64,000 bases of DNA, taken from NCBI RefSeq assembly GCF_005239225.2, contig NC_133300.1, forward strand, positions 12,181,875-12,245,874, read 5' to 3'. The notes beneath the pieces were generated by a model. The model saw nothing but the letters and a program-made list of their open reading frames with translations, had not been told where the DNA came from and ran no database searches. Positions within the stretch are counted from its first letter, which is position 1; every line of letters starts with the position of its first letter. This DNA is from Populus alba (taxonomy: Eukaryota; Streptophyta; Magnoliopsida; Malpighiales; Salicaceae). This document shows positions 1 to 12,070 of this stretch, one piece after another. The position numbers were made by a program, and so were the translations under genes.

Positions 1-1230
1 TGAACATCAATAATTAAAATCACATATACGAATTCAAAAGGAATGTATTTTCAAAATGTAGGAGGTTTGGCGATGTACAAAACTAGCATTTACCAAAAGA
101 GAAGAGCAGGCATTATTTATTTTATCACACAAAGCTAAAGCACATTTATCCGGAGAAGAGCATGCCATTATTTATTTTATCACACAAAGCTAAAGCATGC
201 AGCGTGGTCGAGAGGTTGTTTGGCACTAGAAAGAAAACTAGGCAACCATGTCTTTTTCTAAAAAATATCCATGCTAAAATCATAAAAAGGCAGCAAGGAT
301 GAAGACATGCACATGGCCATGCACATGGCCATGCACTTACAGGGAAACAAATGCATCCTAGTGAAATTGACCCATAACCATGCTAAGAAACCACAAGTTC
401 AAAATAGAGTGTGAATGGTAAAATGGAAACGAAACACGTCAAAGCCACTTGTTGTCAAACATGTTTGACAAGGTTATGAATGAAAGCTGGATATGAGAGT
501 TATATATTAAAGCCAGTGGCTTAAACTAAACAAATAGATGTGATAAAATAAAAAAAGAAAGACATTATCAAGACTCTAACAAAATGAAGCATAATAAAGG
601 ATCTCACAAATCATTACAATAAGGTAAGCTATGAAGGAAATGGATTATACCTGCATTTCTTCAATTCCTTAGCTAAGAATTTATTGCTGCTATGCCACCA
701 CAAAGGTTGTTCCTAAGGCAAGAAGAATGTGTTCCTGACTATGGCTTCAAAACTAAGATAGTCCTTTTCCCTCTCCTCTTCTTCATTCTTCTTCCTCTCT
801 TTTCTTGCTCATTTTCCTTGTTGTGTGTAACTCTTGTTGCTTTCGTACTCTCGATTTTTTTTTTTCTCTCTTTTTTCTTGAGATAGGTTTTGAAGAGCCT
901 TTTATAGATAAGGATGGGTCCTTTTGGGTCTTTGAGGTGGCAGGATAAATTCCCTTGATTTATAGGAAGCAATCACAACCATTCCTTACAGCTCATGCTC
1001 CTCTTTTGTTTGATTTGCAAGCTGGCCGAGAGTACTATCTCATTTATTGGAAGTTTTGGCTGATTGGGCTGTGTTTTGTAGGGTTTTTTAGGAGGTCAGG
1101 TGTGAGGCTTGTGGTGTTATTTATCCTTATTGCTAAGGGACGATAGGCATGGGGAGGGCATGAAATCGGGTGCGAGGTGAGGTTCTCACGGGCTGGCTGG
1201 GCAGAGTTGAAGTAGATAAAGTGGTTCTTC
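1..1230. other. Intergenic DNA, no gene recognised
   Basis: I find no open frame with recognisable protein similarity here. The stretch includes a short tandem duplication near 99-200 (two copies of a ~44 bp segment containing TTTATCACACAAAGCTAAAG) and a CATGGCCATGCA-type short repeat near 307-336. Small open frames around 692-886 and 955-1146 are low-complexity (pyrimidine-rich) and have no family signature. Confidence 0.5.
99..200. repeat. Short tandem duplication (~44 bp unit, two copies)
   Basis: The segment GAGAAGAGCAGGCATTATTT... at about 99-143 is repeated almost exactly at about 153-200 with a few bases between the copies. It is a simple local duplication with no visible coding role. 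Confidence 0.75.
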
Positions 1231-2130
1231 GTTTAGGTTCACTAAAGTGAACGACATGTCACCTTGGATTTGGGCAAAATTAGAGTTTCGTTTGACACAT
1301 CGTTCCTACTTAGGGTCTTCTAACAACATGTCGTCTCTAGCTCTTAAATTAAGATTCTTTCTAATTAAATGAAACGTTTTAAAAAATCCAGAATAATCCC
1401 TGAATTACTGTTTCCTTCCAATTTTAGTTTGTGATTTATCAAAGTTGCAATTCAGTTTCCAATTAGGTTTTATTTTTTAAAAATCCTTTCATTGATTTAT
1501 CAAAGTTGCAATTCAGTTTCCAGTTAGGTTTTATTTTTTAAAAATCCTTTCATTTTAACCCTTGATCATTATTAATTGGGTTCTCAAATTTGAGCTCACT
1601 TTGTGATATGGCCCTTGGCTCTTTCAATTATATAATTTCAATCCAAATTGGCTCAAGATTCAAAAATTATTTTCAATTAAGTCCTTGATTAAATCAATTT
1701 TGCCTTTCTAACTTTGACGCCTTTTCATTTCATTCTTAGACTTTTAATTCGTTGATTTTTGGCTAAATCGGCTTTCTGTTTTAATTTTTTTTTCTTCAAT
1801 TAAGCCCTAATTGAACCATGTTTTATACCTTCCAAGTTTCCAACAACTTCATTTTCATCCTCTACTTTTTAATTTATGCAATTTAGCCCTAAAATTTAAA
1901 CTCTCTTCAATTAAACCTTTAATTGACTGACCTGGAATTCAAACTTTGCCAACTTATTCATTTTGATCCCTACTCTTTCCATTTGTGCAATCATAACTGA
2001 TTTCACCCCCTTTTTCCAATTCTCTTTAGTAAAATTCAAGATTATATATCCATATAAATTTTACTGTGTAACACCTAATACCATTTTCTACTATGATTGA
2101 ATACATTGCATGTTCAATTCTTGATGATTT
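1230..2130. other. LTR/UTR-like non-coding DNA with a 61-bp tandem duplication
   Basis: AT-rich sequence built of short sentences such as CAATTAAGTCCTTGATTAAA, a texture typical of non-coding parts of plant LTR retrotransposons. At 1432-1492 and 1493-1553 a 61-bp unit starting TGATTTATCAAAGTTGCAAT is duplicated in tandem with two or so changes. No LTR boundaries, primer-binding site or coding domain could be fixed, so the retrotransposon origin is only an inference. Confidence 0.35.
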
Positions 2131-3087
2131 TTTTTTTTTTTTGTATACTATACTCTATCATGTTCAATTGGTAATCTACCAAAAATCCAAAAAAATCTCC
2201 CCTTTTCATTATCAATCCTTAGTGTCAACATTAAACAATCCCACATAATCCAAAGCAATCATCGAGGTCCATCCATTTTGAACCATTTTTGATTTCACTA
2301 GACATTATAATTTGGAATATTAACAATTTATTTTATCCATGCAAATGATATATATTTCAAAAATTAATATTCATAGAATTCTTATGAGAAATGAATAAGA
2401 CGTAACTTCCTTTAACTTAATTAAATTAGAACTAAAGTCTAAAGTATAACTTAAAGATTCAAATAAAATAATCTAATTAAGTTTGATTAACATCTGCTAC
2501 TTAGCCATCCAAATTAGTAGCCTTGAGAAGACATTAGTTACAAAATATAACATATGTTTAATTTACAAACATCCTAGTACAAAATGAGATACATATTCAA
2601 AATATATCTTATAGCTAGACTACGTAAGACATCTACTCAACTTGGTCTTGTGGTATAAGATGGCCTTGCAAAATATTTACAGTCATTAATCTTTTAAACT
2701 AGTTATAGATGGAACGCGTGGATTCCACACCTCTATCACTTAACAAGTACTTCAATCAATTCATGATCCATTTTGATGTGTTATAAGTAAGTGATGAAAT
2801 ATATAAACTCGTTGACATGATATTTAGTGTGACATAATCACCTTATATTGTTGAGTATAAATCTTAATGTTAGCCTCTAAAACAAGCAAAAAGGATAAAT
2901 ATTAGTATGATTGTGAAAAGGTGAATACTATAGACTACTAATATAGTTAAATGTAATTATTCCCACCTATAATTGTATAACTGTATAACTAACTTATTAA
3001 TAGGACTAAATATAAAATTATAGTCTTCAACTTATCGACTATGGGATACACCCTACTAGTGGATTACTTGTGAACTTGATGCAATAT

Positions 3088-3248
3088 GAGATGTTTTTTT
3101 AGTATTGTTTTAAAAAAAATTGTGTTTTTTTTTCGCATTTTTTTATTTACAATAAGTTTGTAAATTTCCTTAAGGATTTGACAAATATTTTAGTAACTTA
3201 ATTTTTTTTTCTCTGGAAATTAATGGTTAGCATTATGGTATAAATGTT
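3088..3248 (+). repeat. Direct repeat, left copy (partner at 5293-5437)
   Basis: About 155 bp running from a T-rich start (TTTTTTAGTATTGTTTTA) through CCTTAAGGATTTGACAAATA to AAATTAATGG and ATAAATGT. The same sequence recurs in direct orientation about 2.2 kb downstream with around 85-90 % identity by eye. It could be the ends of a short decayed LTR-type element or a local duplication. Confidence 0.6.
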
Positions 3249-5292
3249 GGCCCTATAAGTAGCCTGATATTTAAATATCAAGAGTTTACTAGAAAATTCT
3301 CAAAATTATTTGGAATATTCATTAATTTTAATTAAGAGTATTTTTCACCACAATATACTAGTTGTGGAAAACATTTTCGCATTCTAGGATAGGTGAACCC
3401 TGTTAAGACACCCCCTTTATTAAGATTAAGTGGTCTTTAAAGATGATGACATTAAATTCGCTCCAACAAAGCCTAAAAGATTGTTAACTCAATCATCAAT
3501 GACGATACTTATTTCATAAAACCACTAATCTTTTTTATGTGTTCACACTTTAAGCCTTATCAGTGGGTTCTTATCAAAAGTTGGCCACATTTCTCTCAAG
3601 ATCAAAATGCTAGAAATAAGCTCTTTGGTCTCCAAGTTTGAGAAAACCACCAAAACCTTTAAAAACAAAGTTTGTTGCAAAATCACCATTGAAAAACCAA
3701 CATAGGTAAAGAACTTACAACTATAAAACATACTTCAGAATCCTCTCATTTTGATTAAAGGGTTAAGCTTTGATCAATCTATGTTTGAACCCATAAAAAA
3801 CCCTAGCAAAACCCTATAAATACCCCTTTGAAAAATTAGAGCAGGGAGGTGAAGAAAAAGGAGAAATGGTTGATAAAGAAATTCTAAGTGTGAAGGTTTA
3901 AGAGCCTACTATAAGGATTTCTTAAGCTTTGAAAGGGCAGCAAGCTTGTGGAAGAAATGATTTACAAGGAAAGCAAATAGGGTAGTAGCTATTCTAGAAG
4001 CTTGAAAGTATACTTTCCAACCTAAAGATGGAGTCTAATTGACTGCTTGAATGATTTTTTTTAGTGTCATCTGGTCTGTATTTATGTTTACAAACATGAA
4101 GATGAGATTTATAATGTTTGGCAATTAGTGTTATGATTTCCCCTTTTGGTACTATGATAGTTTGATTTTGTTTTCTAAAGTTTTTTTTTTTTTTGATGTT
4201 TTAGATGTAATAAAATTCTTCTATTCAAGTTGTATTTTTTTTTTATAAAATAATGTTGTTTTAGTTTAACTTAAGTAATGCATGTTGAAGCAATGATATT
4301 CATCCTGGATTTGCTAGGTCTGTTCATGATCAAAATGAGTCTAGAGAAACCCATTTTGAATCCATATTGAATGAACATCTAAGCAATTTTAAGTTGATAA
4401 TTTTTGGATGTGAAACATCTTGTATAATCTGGATGATTTGATATTGTTTGTTGGTTCTTTGATTCAAATATGCTTGGTTATGGTAATGTGATTTATTGGA
4501 ACTAAAAAAGCATGCTTTAGATGCTTAAAATGTTAGTTATGGGTTTGACAGTGGCTAGTTTTATATATAAGCATTTTCTAGGTTCTAGGGCAGTGTTCCT
4601 CGTGTTATTGGGAAGAACATTGCCTTAACTCTATGATTTAGACTAATTTTGGTCTAATTTTTTGCACAGAATCAATTCTTCGGGCAACTTTATTAGTCAA
4701 TAGTGTACGGTTTATTTGCATCAATAACCTATTTTGACAAATTATAGTTTTTAAGTAATAATTGAAGTGCATGGATGTTAAATTATTGATCCTTGCATGA
4801 TTTCTAACATGTTTGTGTCCTTGGTTTGTCCATATCTAGTCTGATTTCAAATCTACGTTGTTAGGTTCATGTTGAATGTTTTTCATGTTCTTTGTTTTTA
4901 TGGGTTTTGATCCGTTTTAATGAAACATTTTGAGTTTTTTGTGTTTTTTTAAGTTTGATTTCATTTTGGATTCTGGATTTTTTTTTTTTTTTTTTCAAGT
5001 CAAAATAGTAGACTTTGGTTTGGTTTATGGTTGAACCAAAAGTTTCAAGTCAACCTGGTTAGATAAAAATCGGGTCAAAGGTTAAAACTCTGTTTGGCTG
5101 ACAATGGTTTTACTAAAGGTTTTCTTTGGTATAATAGTGTGTTTAGCAAACGCCCCTTAAATTTATTTTGATAGTTTTGGTTTTAGGGAAAAATAGGTGT
5201 TTGCCAAACATGACCTTAAAAAATTGATTTATGCTTTTTGTATATGACTTAATCCTTATAAAAAATACATTTTTATTTATAAGAGAGAGATA

Positions 5293-5437
5293 TGTTTTTT
5301 TAGCATTGTTTTATAAATTTTTTGTGTTTTTTTTTTTTTACAATAAATTTGTAACATTCCTTAAGAATTTGACAAATATTTTAGTAACTCAATTTTTTTT
5401 TCTCTAGAAATTAATGGTCAACATTATGTTATAAATG
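5293..5437 (+). repeat. Direct repeat, right copy (partner at 3088-3248)
   Basis: Contains CCTTAAGAATTTGACAAATA and TCTCTAGAAATTAATGG, matching the left copy. The enclosed ~2 kb carries a TATA-like CCCTATAAATACCCC near 3812 but no recognisable retroelement protein. Confidence 0.6.
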
Positions 5438-6370
5438 TGCTGGGCTGCTCATCTTGCTTAAGCATGCTAGGCTTAAGGCCTTGAAGTCAAGGCCTATTCT
5501 TTTCTAAAAGAAAGAAAAAAACTAAATAAGAAAATTCCAAAACCACAAACCTACCCACACTATAAATAGGCACCCTTTCTTAGACAGCGAACACATGAAC
5601 AAATCATACAACAAACCCTACTCAAATTATGATTCAACCACTTACTGTTCACCTGCTTTGTTTGCTCAAAGCATGTTTCTCATATTCCACCATTATTGAT
5701 GACTCAGTGTCAATTTCAATGAGATATTAAAACATCAAATATATCATCAATAAACTTTCAATCTTATCCATCAACTAATAGTAATCATATATCTCACATC
5801 CAACTAGAGAGGGATATCGACAACAATGAAGTTTGATTTTCCCATTCGATTTCCTTGTTGTTTTGTCATAGTGAATAATGGTGTTTATGTTAGGGACTCC
5901 TAAAGATTTAGTTAGAGAGAAGAGAAGCATCTTTCTATAATGGAAAATAAATGTATGGTGGTCAAATGAAGGAGAAACAACGGTTGGATTCACCATCATT
6001 AAGGAGAGAGAAGAAGAAGAGAGTTAGAAGAAGAAGTGAGCTTAATTTATTGGATAGTTTATATAATGTCTAATTTGTTTTTTTATTTACCAATTTTGAA
6101 TTGGCAAACTCTAATTTCACCATAAAATGACTCTTTTTTTTATGTTATGGGAAACTTGCTTTTTACATGGTAGTTGAGTTTTTCCTCTTAATTAATTTTT
6201 TTCTAAAAAATCATTATTTGATCTAAAAATATCATTTTTGATTTTTTTTTTGTCACAGAGCCAAAAACATGTAATGAAATATGCTTTCTTTTTTATAATG
6301 CTTATAAAGCAACGTCATTGAAAAATATATATATTTTTAGTTTTTTTATAGTAAGGTTGTAAAGTAAAAA

Positions 6371-6401
<31 letters not shown>

Positions 6402-6955
6402 AAGAAATAGACACAAAAGCATTTATGTTAGGACATACCAAGCATATCAACAAGTAAATTATCACAAGAAAAAACAAGTTGAATGGCATGAATCTTATAG
6501 CTCGGACATGTTACAAGTCTAATTATATCACATTGTTACAAAATCATAATCTTTTCAAGAGAAATCATTTTAATCATGACATTAAAGCAAAATTAATTTA
6601 TTCCAATAATTTAAACATAATTTAATTTAAAGCAAATAATGCAAGTTAGTTAATTATTGAAATAAGGTGTTAATTAATATAAAAACAAATTATGAGTTTT
6701 ATTTAAATAATAATAATTAAAAAATATTTATTCATAAAACAAAAAAATTAAATTTTTAGATTAAAATATATATAATAATCTACACTGAAAATAATTGATA
6801 AGATTTACAATATGTTCTATTTTATCTAACGTCTAACAGACACGAAACAAAATCGATACACATTAAATACAAAATATGGAGTCCGGCCCATGTCTAATTC
6901 AGTCCAGTAATATTAACTACCTCCTTAACCATCTAACTAAAAGAATCTAACATCA

Positions 6956-6961
6956 CACGTG
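6956..6961 (+). promoter_or_regulatory. G-box/ABRE-like element upstream of BPA1-like gene 1
   Basis: CACGTG within ACACGTGGTG, about 150 bp upstream of the putative leader exon end. The same element is kept in copy 2 at 16380-16385. G-boxes bind bZIP and bHLH factors; ACACGTGG is the usual ABA-response core. The position is suggestive only; no transcription start was mapped. Confidence 0.4.
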
Positions 6962-7775
6962 GTGTTGGTGGCGCGTGGGGGTAACAGCTTGATTATAACT
7001 CTGTCGGTTTGCACTTATTAGCTACTTCTAGACGTTAGTTACTCTGTCACCTCAACCTCTTTCTCTGCGCTTAATTCCTCTCTCCCTGGTTAACTAGCTA
7101 TTCATCTCAGGTATGCAGACCTAATCCAATATTTTTATTTTCATTTTTTTGATAATCACTTGATTCTTTCTGATTACACATAAATTTCGAGTTCATTATT
7201 TTTTAATGTTTTCTGATGAATCAATGAATTGTTGTCTTCTTTTTGTATTACAAATAATCCCCCAAGTATCAAGAAATGCATGTTGATCAATTCTTTTCAT
7301 GGGTTATTTCCACTTATTATATAGCCTGGTAATATGGGCGTTTCTTTAGCTTGGAAATATGTTTTGAAGATTTGAAGAGCTTTGAAGATTATGCATGACT
7401 GTAGACTAATCTATTCTAGAAATTCATGTTAACAGTCCAAGGAAGAGCATCTAATGATTTTTTGTTGTACTATGAGGGGGATGTGAGGGAGGGACCGCTG
7501 GAGGTTATGGACCTTAGGATTGCAAGATATGGCTAGGCTGAGTGGAAATGATAATGCATATTGTCTTATTCTGACATTTTTCTTATCTTAACTATCCTTT
7601 TAAAACATCCTTTTCTGTGTATATAATTGCATTATCTCTATCAGGTGTTGAAGGGAGCAATGATGATTTCTAGAAACAAAAATTGGCCGTGTTAGAATAT
7701 GCTGCTAAGATTTTATATATATACCTCCTTAATCAGGTCAACTTATATCTAGCTTGCACATTGTAAAACTTCACC

Positions 7776-10700
7776 ATGTATCCTGGTGGTTACACTGCTG
7801 AGGTTACAAGCTTATCTCCTAAAGCAGAAGAGAAGGATGTGTACGAATTTTTTTCTCACTGTGGTGCTATTGAGCATGTTGAAATCATCAGGTAATATGC
7901 GTCTGCAAATTATGAATTTACTCCTAAGATCAATTTCCATCCGAGTATATTTACAAATCATCAGTATATTTATGCCATTATATACTTGAAAAACTGATTA
8001 GTGAATGCTTCTTTTGTAAAAGGTCAAAAAATGAAATGCATATGTTTTACCCTTTCAATTATGTGGGAATCAGTGCTTTTGATAGATAGATTCATATTAT
8101 TAATTTATGACATGTTTGGAGTCTAACTCCATCCCTAAAATAATTGCAATTCTTTTGCTGGAGGATTCCAATAATTGTCCTTTCCATTGAACCAAGATTG
8201 GTATGTTTAAAGACCTCTAATGCAGTCTCTGAAACTGAATTGCTTCTTGAATAAAAATTGAAATTAAGGTTTGAATTCCTCATGTGTTTCTCATAAAAGC
8301 TTTTCCATTATTCATTATTCATTCCTCTGCATTTCTTTATTTATTCGGTATTGTCAATTTCCATTATTTGGTAATCGTTGCATTTCTTTATTCATCTGAT
8401 AAACTAGGAATGTATTTTCCCATGCTTTTTCTCACAAAATGAGGTTGAACATTACTATCTACAATCATTTAGGGTATTCTTAGTTGCTCACTTATTTTTC
8501 TATATCTAAGTATAAAATATTATGGAAAAGAGGCATTTGATGAGATGTCAACATTATGTTCTGGTAACAATTAGAAATAACAGGAACTTGCACATATCAA
8601 GAGATGAGTCAAAGGGTGTTGATAGGCTAGTGTTGAATGATATCCCTCTGTTTCTTGGATTGTTTTTCTCTTGCCTGGCAGCTTTTGGTTCTGGAGCCTC
8701 CATTATGTTTGCACAATCAAATCACACACATCTATTCATTGTTATTTTCCATGGTCATAAACTGTATTTGACTCGAGTAATGCTTATTCTGAAAACAGAT
8801 CCGGCGAATATGCTTGTACCGCATACGTAACATTTAAAGATGCCTACGGTCTTCAAACTGCTATCCTGCTCAGTGCAAGTTTCTGCTCTCACTTCTGCCA
8901 AGAAAAATAGTTACTTGATATAGTTGGGAAAAAAAAAAGTTTGTGAACCATTTTGTTTAAGCTACCCTCATAGCTATTTTCCTCACCAAGTTACTTTCTT
9001 AGACTTCAAGATAGAAAATTCAACTTTCCTCTGCTATTATTGTGATAAAGAATTTTTTTTTTTTTTTTTCCAATGGATATGACGACAATGTCACTCTACC
9101 CATGTCTGAACTCTGAATAAGTTGGAAGTTTTGACCCCAAATAAGTTATCTCAATATCTTAATATTTGGATTTGAACAACCAGCTCAAAGATCGCCTGAC
9201 ATAAGTTGGAAGTTCACAGTTCTGCTTCAAAGTATGACCTTATGTGGAATCATAAATCTGAATGACCATTCAACTAGAAGTTCATCATTACCTCTTAAGA
9301 AAACATTTTTGGATTGCCTGTATATTTGAATCACTTAAAACTGTTTATAATTCTCTTTTAATTGGTGTTTATGAGATCATCATTAGGATTTCAGCTAATG
9401 ATTTCACATGCTTACTGATGGCAAATTGCTCGTTAGTTTTCCTTTTCTGAGAAAAATTCATTTTGAAGGCTACCTTTTAGCTACAGATTAAACTTGAATG
9501 AAAAATTCATTTTGAAGGCTACCTTTTAGCTACAGATTAAACTTGAATGAATTTCTTTTGTTTTGTATTGTATCGAACTTCAGCTTTCAGCTGAATGATC
9601 CAATAGCCATCATGAAACACCTACTTGGTTCTTTGGTCCTGCTATCTGACATTTTCTTAGTGGTTAATAGATTTATTTTTCTCTAATTTTATGTTTTAGG
9701 GAGCCACCATTGTAGATCAACGTGTTTGCATAACACACTGGGGAACTTTTGTGGATGAATTTGATGCTTGGGGCAGTTCATCAAAGGATGAAGGGAACAC
9801 CAGCTCAGCGGTAATATCTTTACTTGTGGTAGCATGCCGAGTGCTCTTTTTACTGTCCCATTTATCTTGTATATAAGTTTACAAATTCTTAATCTCATCG
9901 GTTTAAGTTGAGTATGGCAAAATTTATCTAATCTCAAAATTTGAAATATTTCTTCAAAAACTCAATAAGAGGTAAAGGATAGCCGTTTCCTCTTGCAACC
10001 TATTGGACAGAAAATCAAAAGTACAGTAGTATGTTTTGGATGTATCAACACTCGATACATCCAGAGTTCAACAAGCATGTTTTGGTCAATGTCCAGTTAA
10101 AACATACCTGCAAGATACTAAGCAACCCGACCAGGTGATTTTAAAAAACACTTGATGTTTATCATACTAGTGGAGGGGTTGAAGTGCATCTCAATGATGC
10201 AACCAAGCCAAATCACATCTTTATATGGGTAATGATACCCTGTGTCTAAGAAGTCATAAATTGGGTGCGTAGTTTTGGAATTGGATGCCACCATGCTGTA
10301 CAGCTTGTGCTCTTCCTTGGATGCACTGTCTATTATTTTTAACACTGATTGTGAACATTGCACCCTGCATAATAATTGTTCATAGCAAGTGAAATGACAC
10401 GGTACCTAATAGCTTTCTATTAGTCTACCTTCCCTTTTGAACCAACTCTTGTACATTCTTGGCAGGGAATTCCCTTCGACCAGTTTGTTTCTACCCCTGG
10501 AGAAGCAGTAACTGTTGCTCAGGAAGTTGTTAAAACAATGTTATCCAAGGGATACATTTTGGGAAAAGATGCAATGGTCAAGGCCAAAGCTTTTGACGAA
10601 TCTCATCAAGTCTTAGCTACCGCAGCTGCCAAGGTGTCGGAGCTAAGCAATAGAATTGGGCTCACTGACAAGATTTATGCAGGAATGGAAACTGTGAAAG

Positions 10701-10924
10701 GCGTGGATGAGAAGTACCATGTTTCAGAATTCACCAAATCGGCTGCATCAGTTACTGGTACAGCAGCTGTTTCTGCAGCAACTTTTACCGGGAAAACAGC
10801 TGTAGCAGCAGCTAATGCTGTAGTCAACAGCACCTACTTTGCTAAGGGAGCTCTTTGGGTTTCAGGTGTCTTGACACAGGCAGCCGAAGCTGCAGCTGAT
10901 TTGGGCAAGAAAGCTAGCACTTGA
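7776..10924 (+). CDS. BPA1-like RRM protein (copy 1), spliced CDS of 253 aa
   Basis: Four coding exons: 7776-7891, 8799-8874, 9700-9810, 10466-10924 (762 nt, 253 aa); phases join correctly. A non-coding leader exon probably ends at 7110 (CTCAG/GTATGC). The ATG at 7776 gives MYPGGYTAEVTSLSPKAEEK, the usual start of this subfamily. Residues ~3-79 form an RRM-type fold ending in ATIVDQRVCITHWG; the rest is helical and Ala-rich (SKGYILGKDAMVKAKAFDES, then FAKGALWVSGVLTQAAEAA). Family knowledge: BPA1 binds ACD11, a sphingolipid-transfer-type regulator of cell death, and relatives (At4g17720, At5g46870 type) are implicated in defence and ROS control; canonical RNA-binding residues are poorly conserved. 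Intron 2 of the coding region uses a GC donor (AGT/GCAAGT), the only choice that keeps LLSGATIV in frame. A tandem paralogue lies at 17197-20109. Confidence 0.92.
10037..10063. other. Perfect intronic hairpin, copy 1
   Basis: TGGATGTATC, 7-nt loop AACACTC, GATACATCCA: a perfect 10-bp inverted repeat in the last intron of the BPA1-like gene. It is retained without change in copy 2 (19254-19280). Confidence 0.7.
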
Positions 10925-11018
10925 GTGAAGTTTTTCTTTCAAACAACAGTAAAGGTCTTTTACTTTTGTTATTGTATAAAAATAAATATTAGTCCTTTTA
11001 GATGCAGCTACTCTTACA

Positions 11019-11166
11019 CAGATTAGCTTCTAATGCCTTAATGAATAGCGGCTACTATGCTAAGGGAGCACTTTGTGTTTTTGGCCTTTTGACATGCGAA
11101 ACTTATAAGTTGTTTTTTAGCTACTGGAGTTCAATGCCAAGGATTGTGCACAGTTTTGGACTTTAG
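11019..11166 (+). pseudogene. Relic or alternative terminal exon downstream of BPA1-like gene 1
   Basis: About 100 bp after the stop codon, a frame reads ASNALMNSGYYAKGALCVFG LLT, closely resembling the end of the gene's own last exon (ANAVVNSTYFAKGALWVSGV LT). It is preceded by TTACACAG, a plausible acceptor, and stays open to a TAG at about 11164-11166. It looks like a degenerate duplicate of the last exon; use as an alternative 3' exon is possible but unproven. Confidence 0.55.
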
Positions 11167-11559
11167 GCTCAAGATACATCTTATGGATCATTGATGTTTA
11201 TACCTGACATTTTCAGCTGTCGGTTTTTTTATTTTGTTATGGTGGTTGATATCACAATTCTTCAACTGCATGATTTAGACGGGCTGCTGTTGATACATCT
11301 TATTCACTGAAAGTCTTTACATGCATTGCAACTTTCTTAGAGGTTGTTTCTTTGGTAAATGGAAACTAAGCGGTAGGATGCAGATTGATTCTGTTGGATT
11401 CTTATGGTTGGCAGCCATGTGACGTTGCATTTTACAGCTTGCAGGTTCTGAATACAGTTCCTTGACAAATAAATTGTCAAATCTCTTGAATAATTGACCT
11501 TCGTTGCTATATGCTTGGAGTTGCGTTTGTTTATAGTGATCATAAGCTGGGCAGTCACT

Positions 11560-12070
11560 ATTCCTGATGTGTTGGATAGTTTGTGTGATGATGCAATCTG
11601 GTTCCTTTCCGAGGACCACAAAGCTGAACCATCATTTATGCTGGTCGGTCAGCAAAAGTTTTGAGCATTCGACGCCCAGGACTGGTCTTGCAAGGCAAAG
11701 TATACCGGAAAATAAGTTCCTCTATACTTGGCTTCTTGACGTTTGTGAATTATAATGCCTACTTTTCTAGTCTTTGGTCACGCGTTTTCTTGTCTGCGAG
11801 CCACTTGATGATATCGTTCTTTACCCTACGAAAATGCAGACCCACTGTCTCTCTTTAGTCCCCACAGCCTAATAGCTCCCTTAATCCGCCAAAAATTGTG
11901 CCTCAAGAAGCAACCTTTATCTTCTACCATCCATCATTAATGCCTCGTTTTGCGAAACTTGCCCAAAAAAAGCATGAATCATCTTCCAAAATGCCACCTG
12001 TAAAATACTTTCTGTAATTAAGCCATACATTTTGCATCACAGTAACCACTTTCCGAACCCAATAATTGAG
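11560..12070 (+). other. Conserved block downstream of BPA1-like gene 1, function unknown
   Basis: GC content rises and the sequence is well conserved with 20795-21380 in copy 2. Reading frames include CDDAIWFLSEDHKAEPSFML, which looks protein-like, but stops follow. It may be a decayed exon of another gene or part of a long 3' transcript. No family was recognised. Confidence 0.3.

Larger units (their letters stand above)
2130..6370. other. Intergenic DNA apart from the direct repeats
   Basis: AT-rich, low complexity. TATA-like promoter strings occur at about 3812 (CTATAAATACCCC) and 5572 (CTATAAATAGGCACCC), each followed by transcript-like leader sequence, which is often seen in LTRs; no protein was recognised on either strand. 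A fragment with GTGTTTAGCAAACGCC / GTGTTTGCCAAACATG inverted ends at about 5139-5213 may be a small MITE. Confidence 0.35.

Noticed and set aside
8522..8830. 102-codon open frame between coding exons of BPA1-like copy 1
   Set aside because: It overlaps the intron and next exon in another frame and is broken in copy 2.
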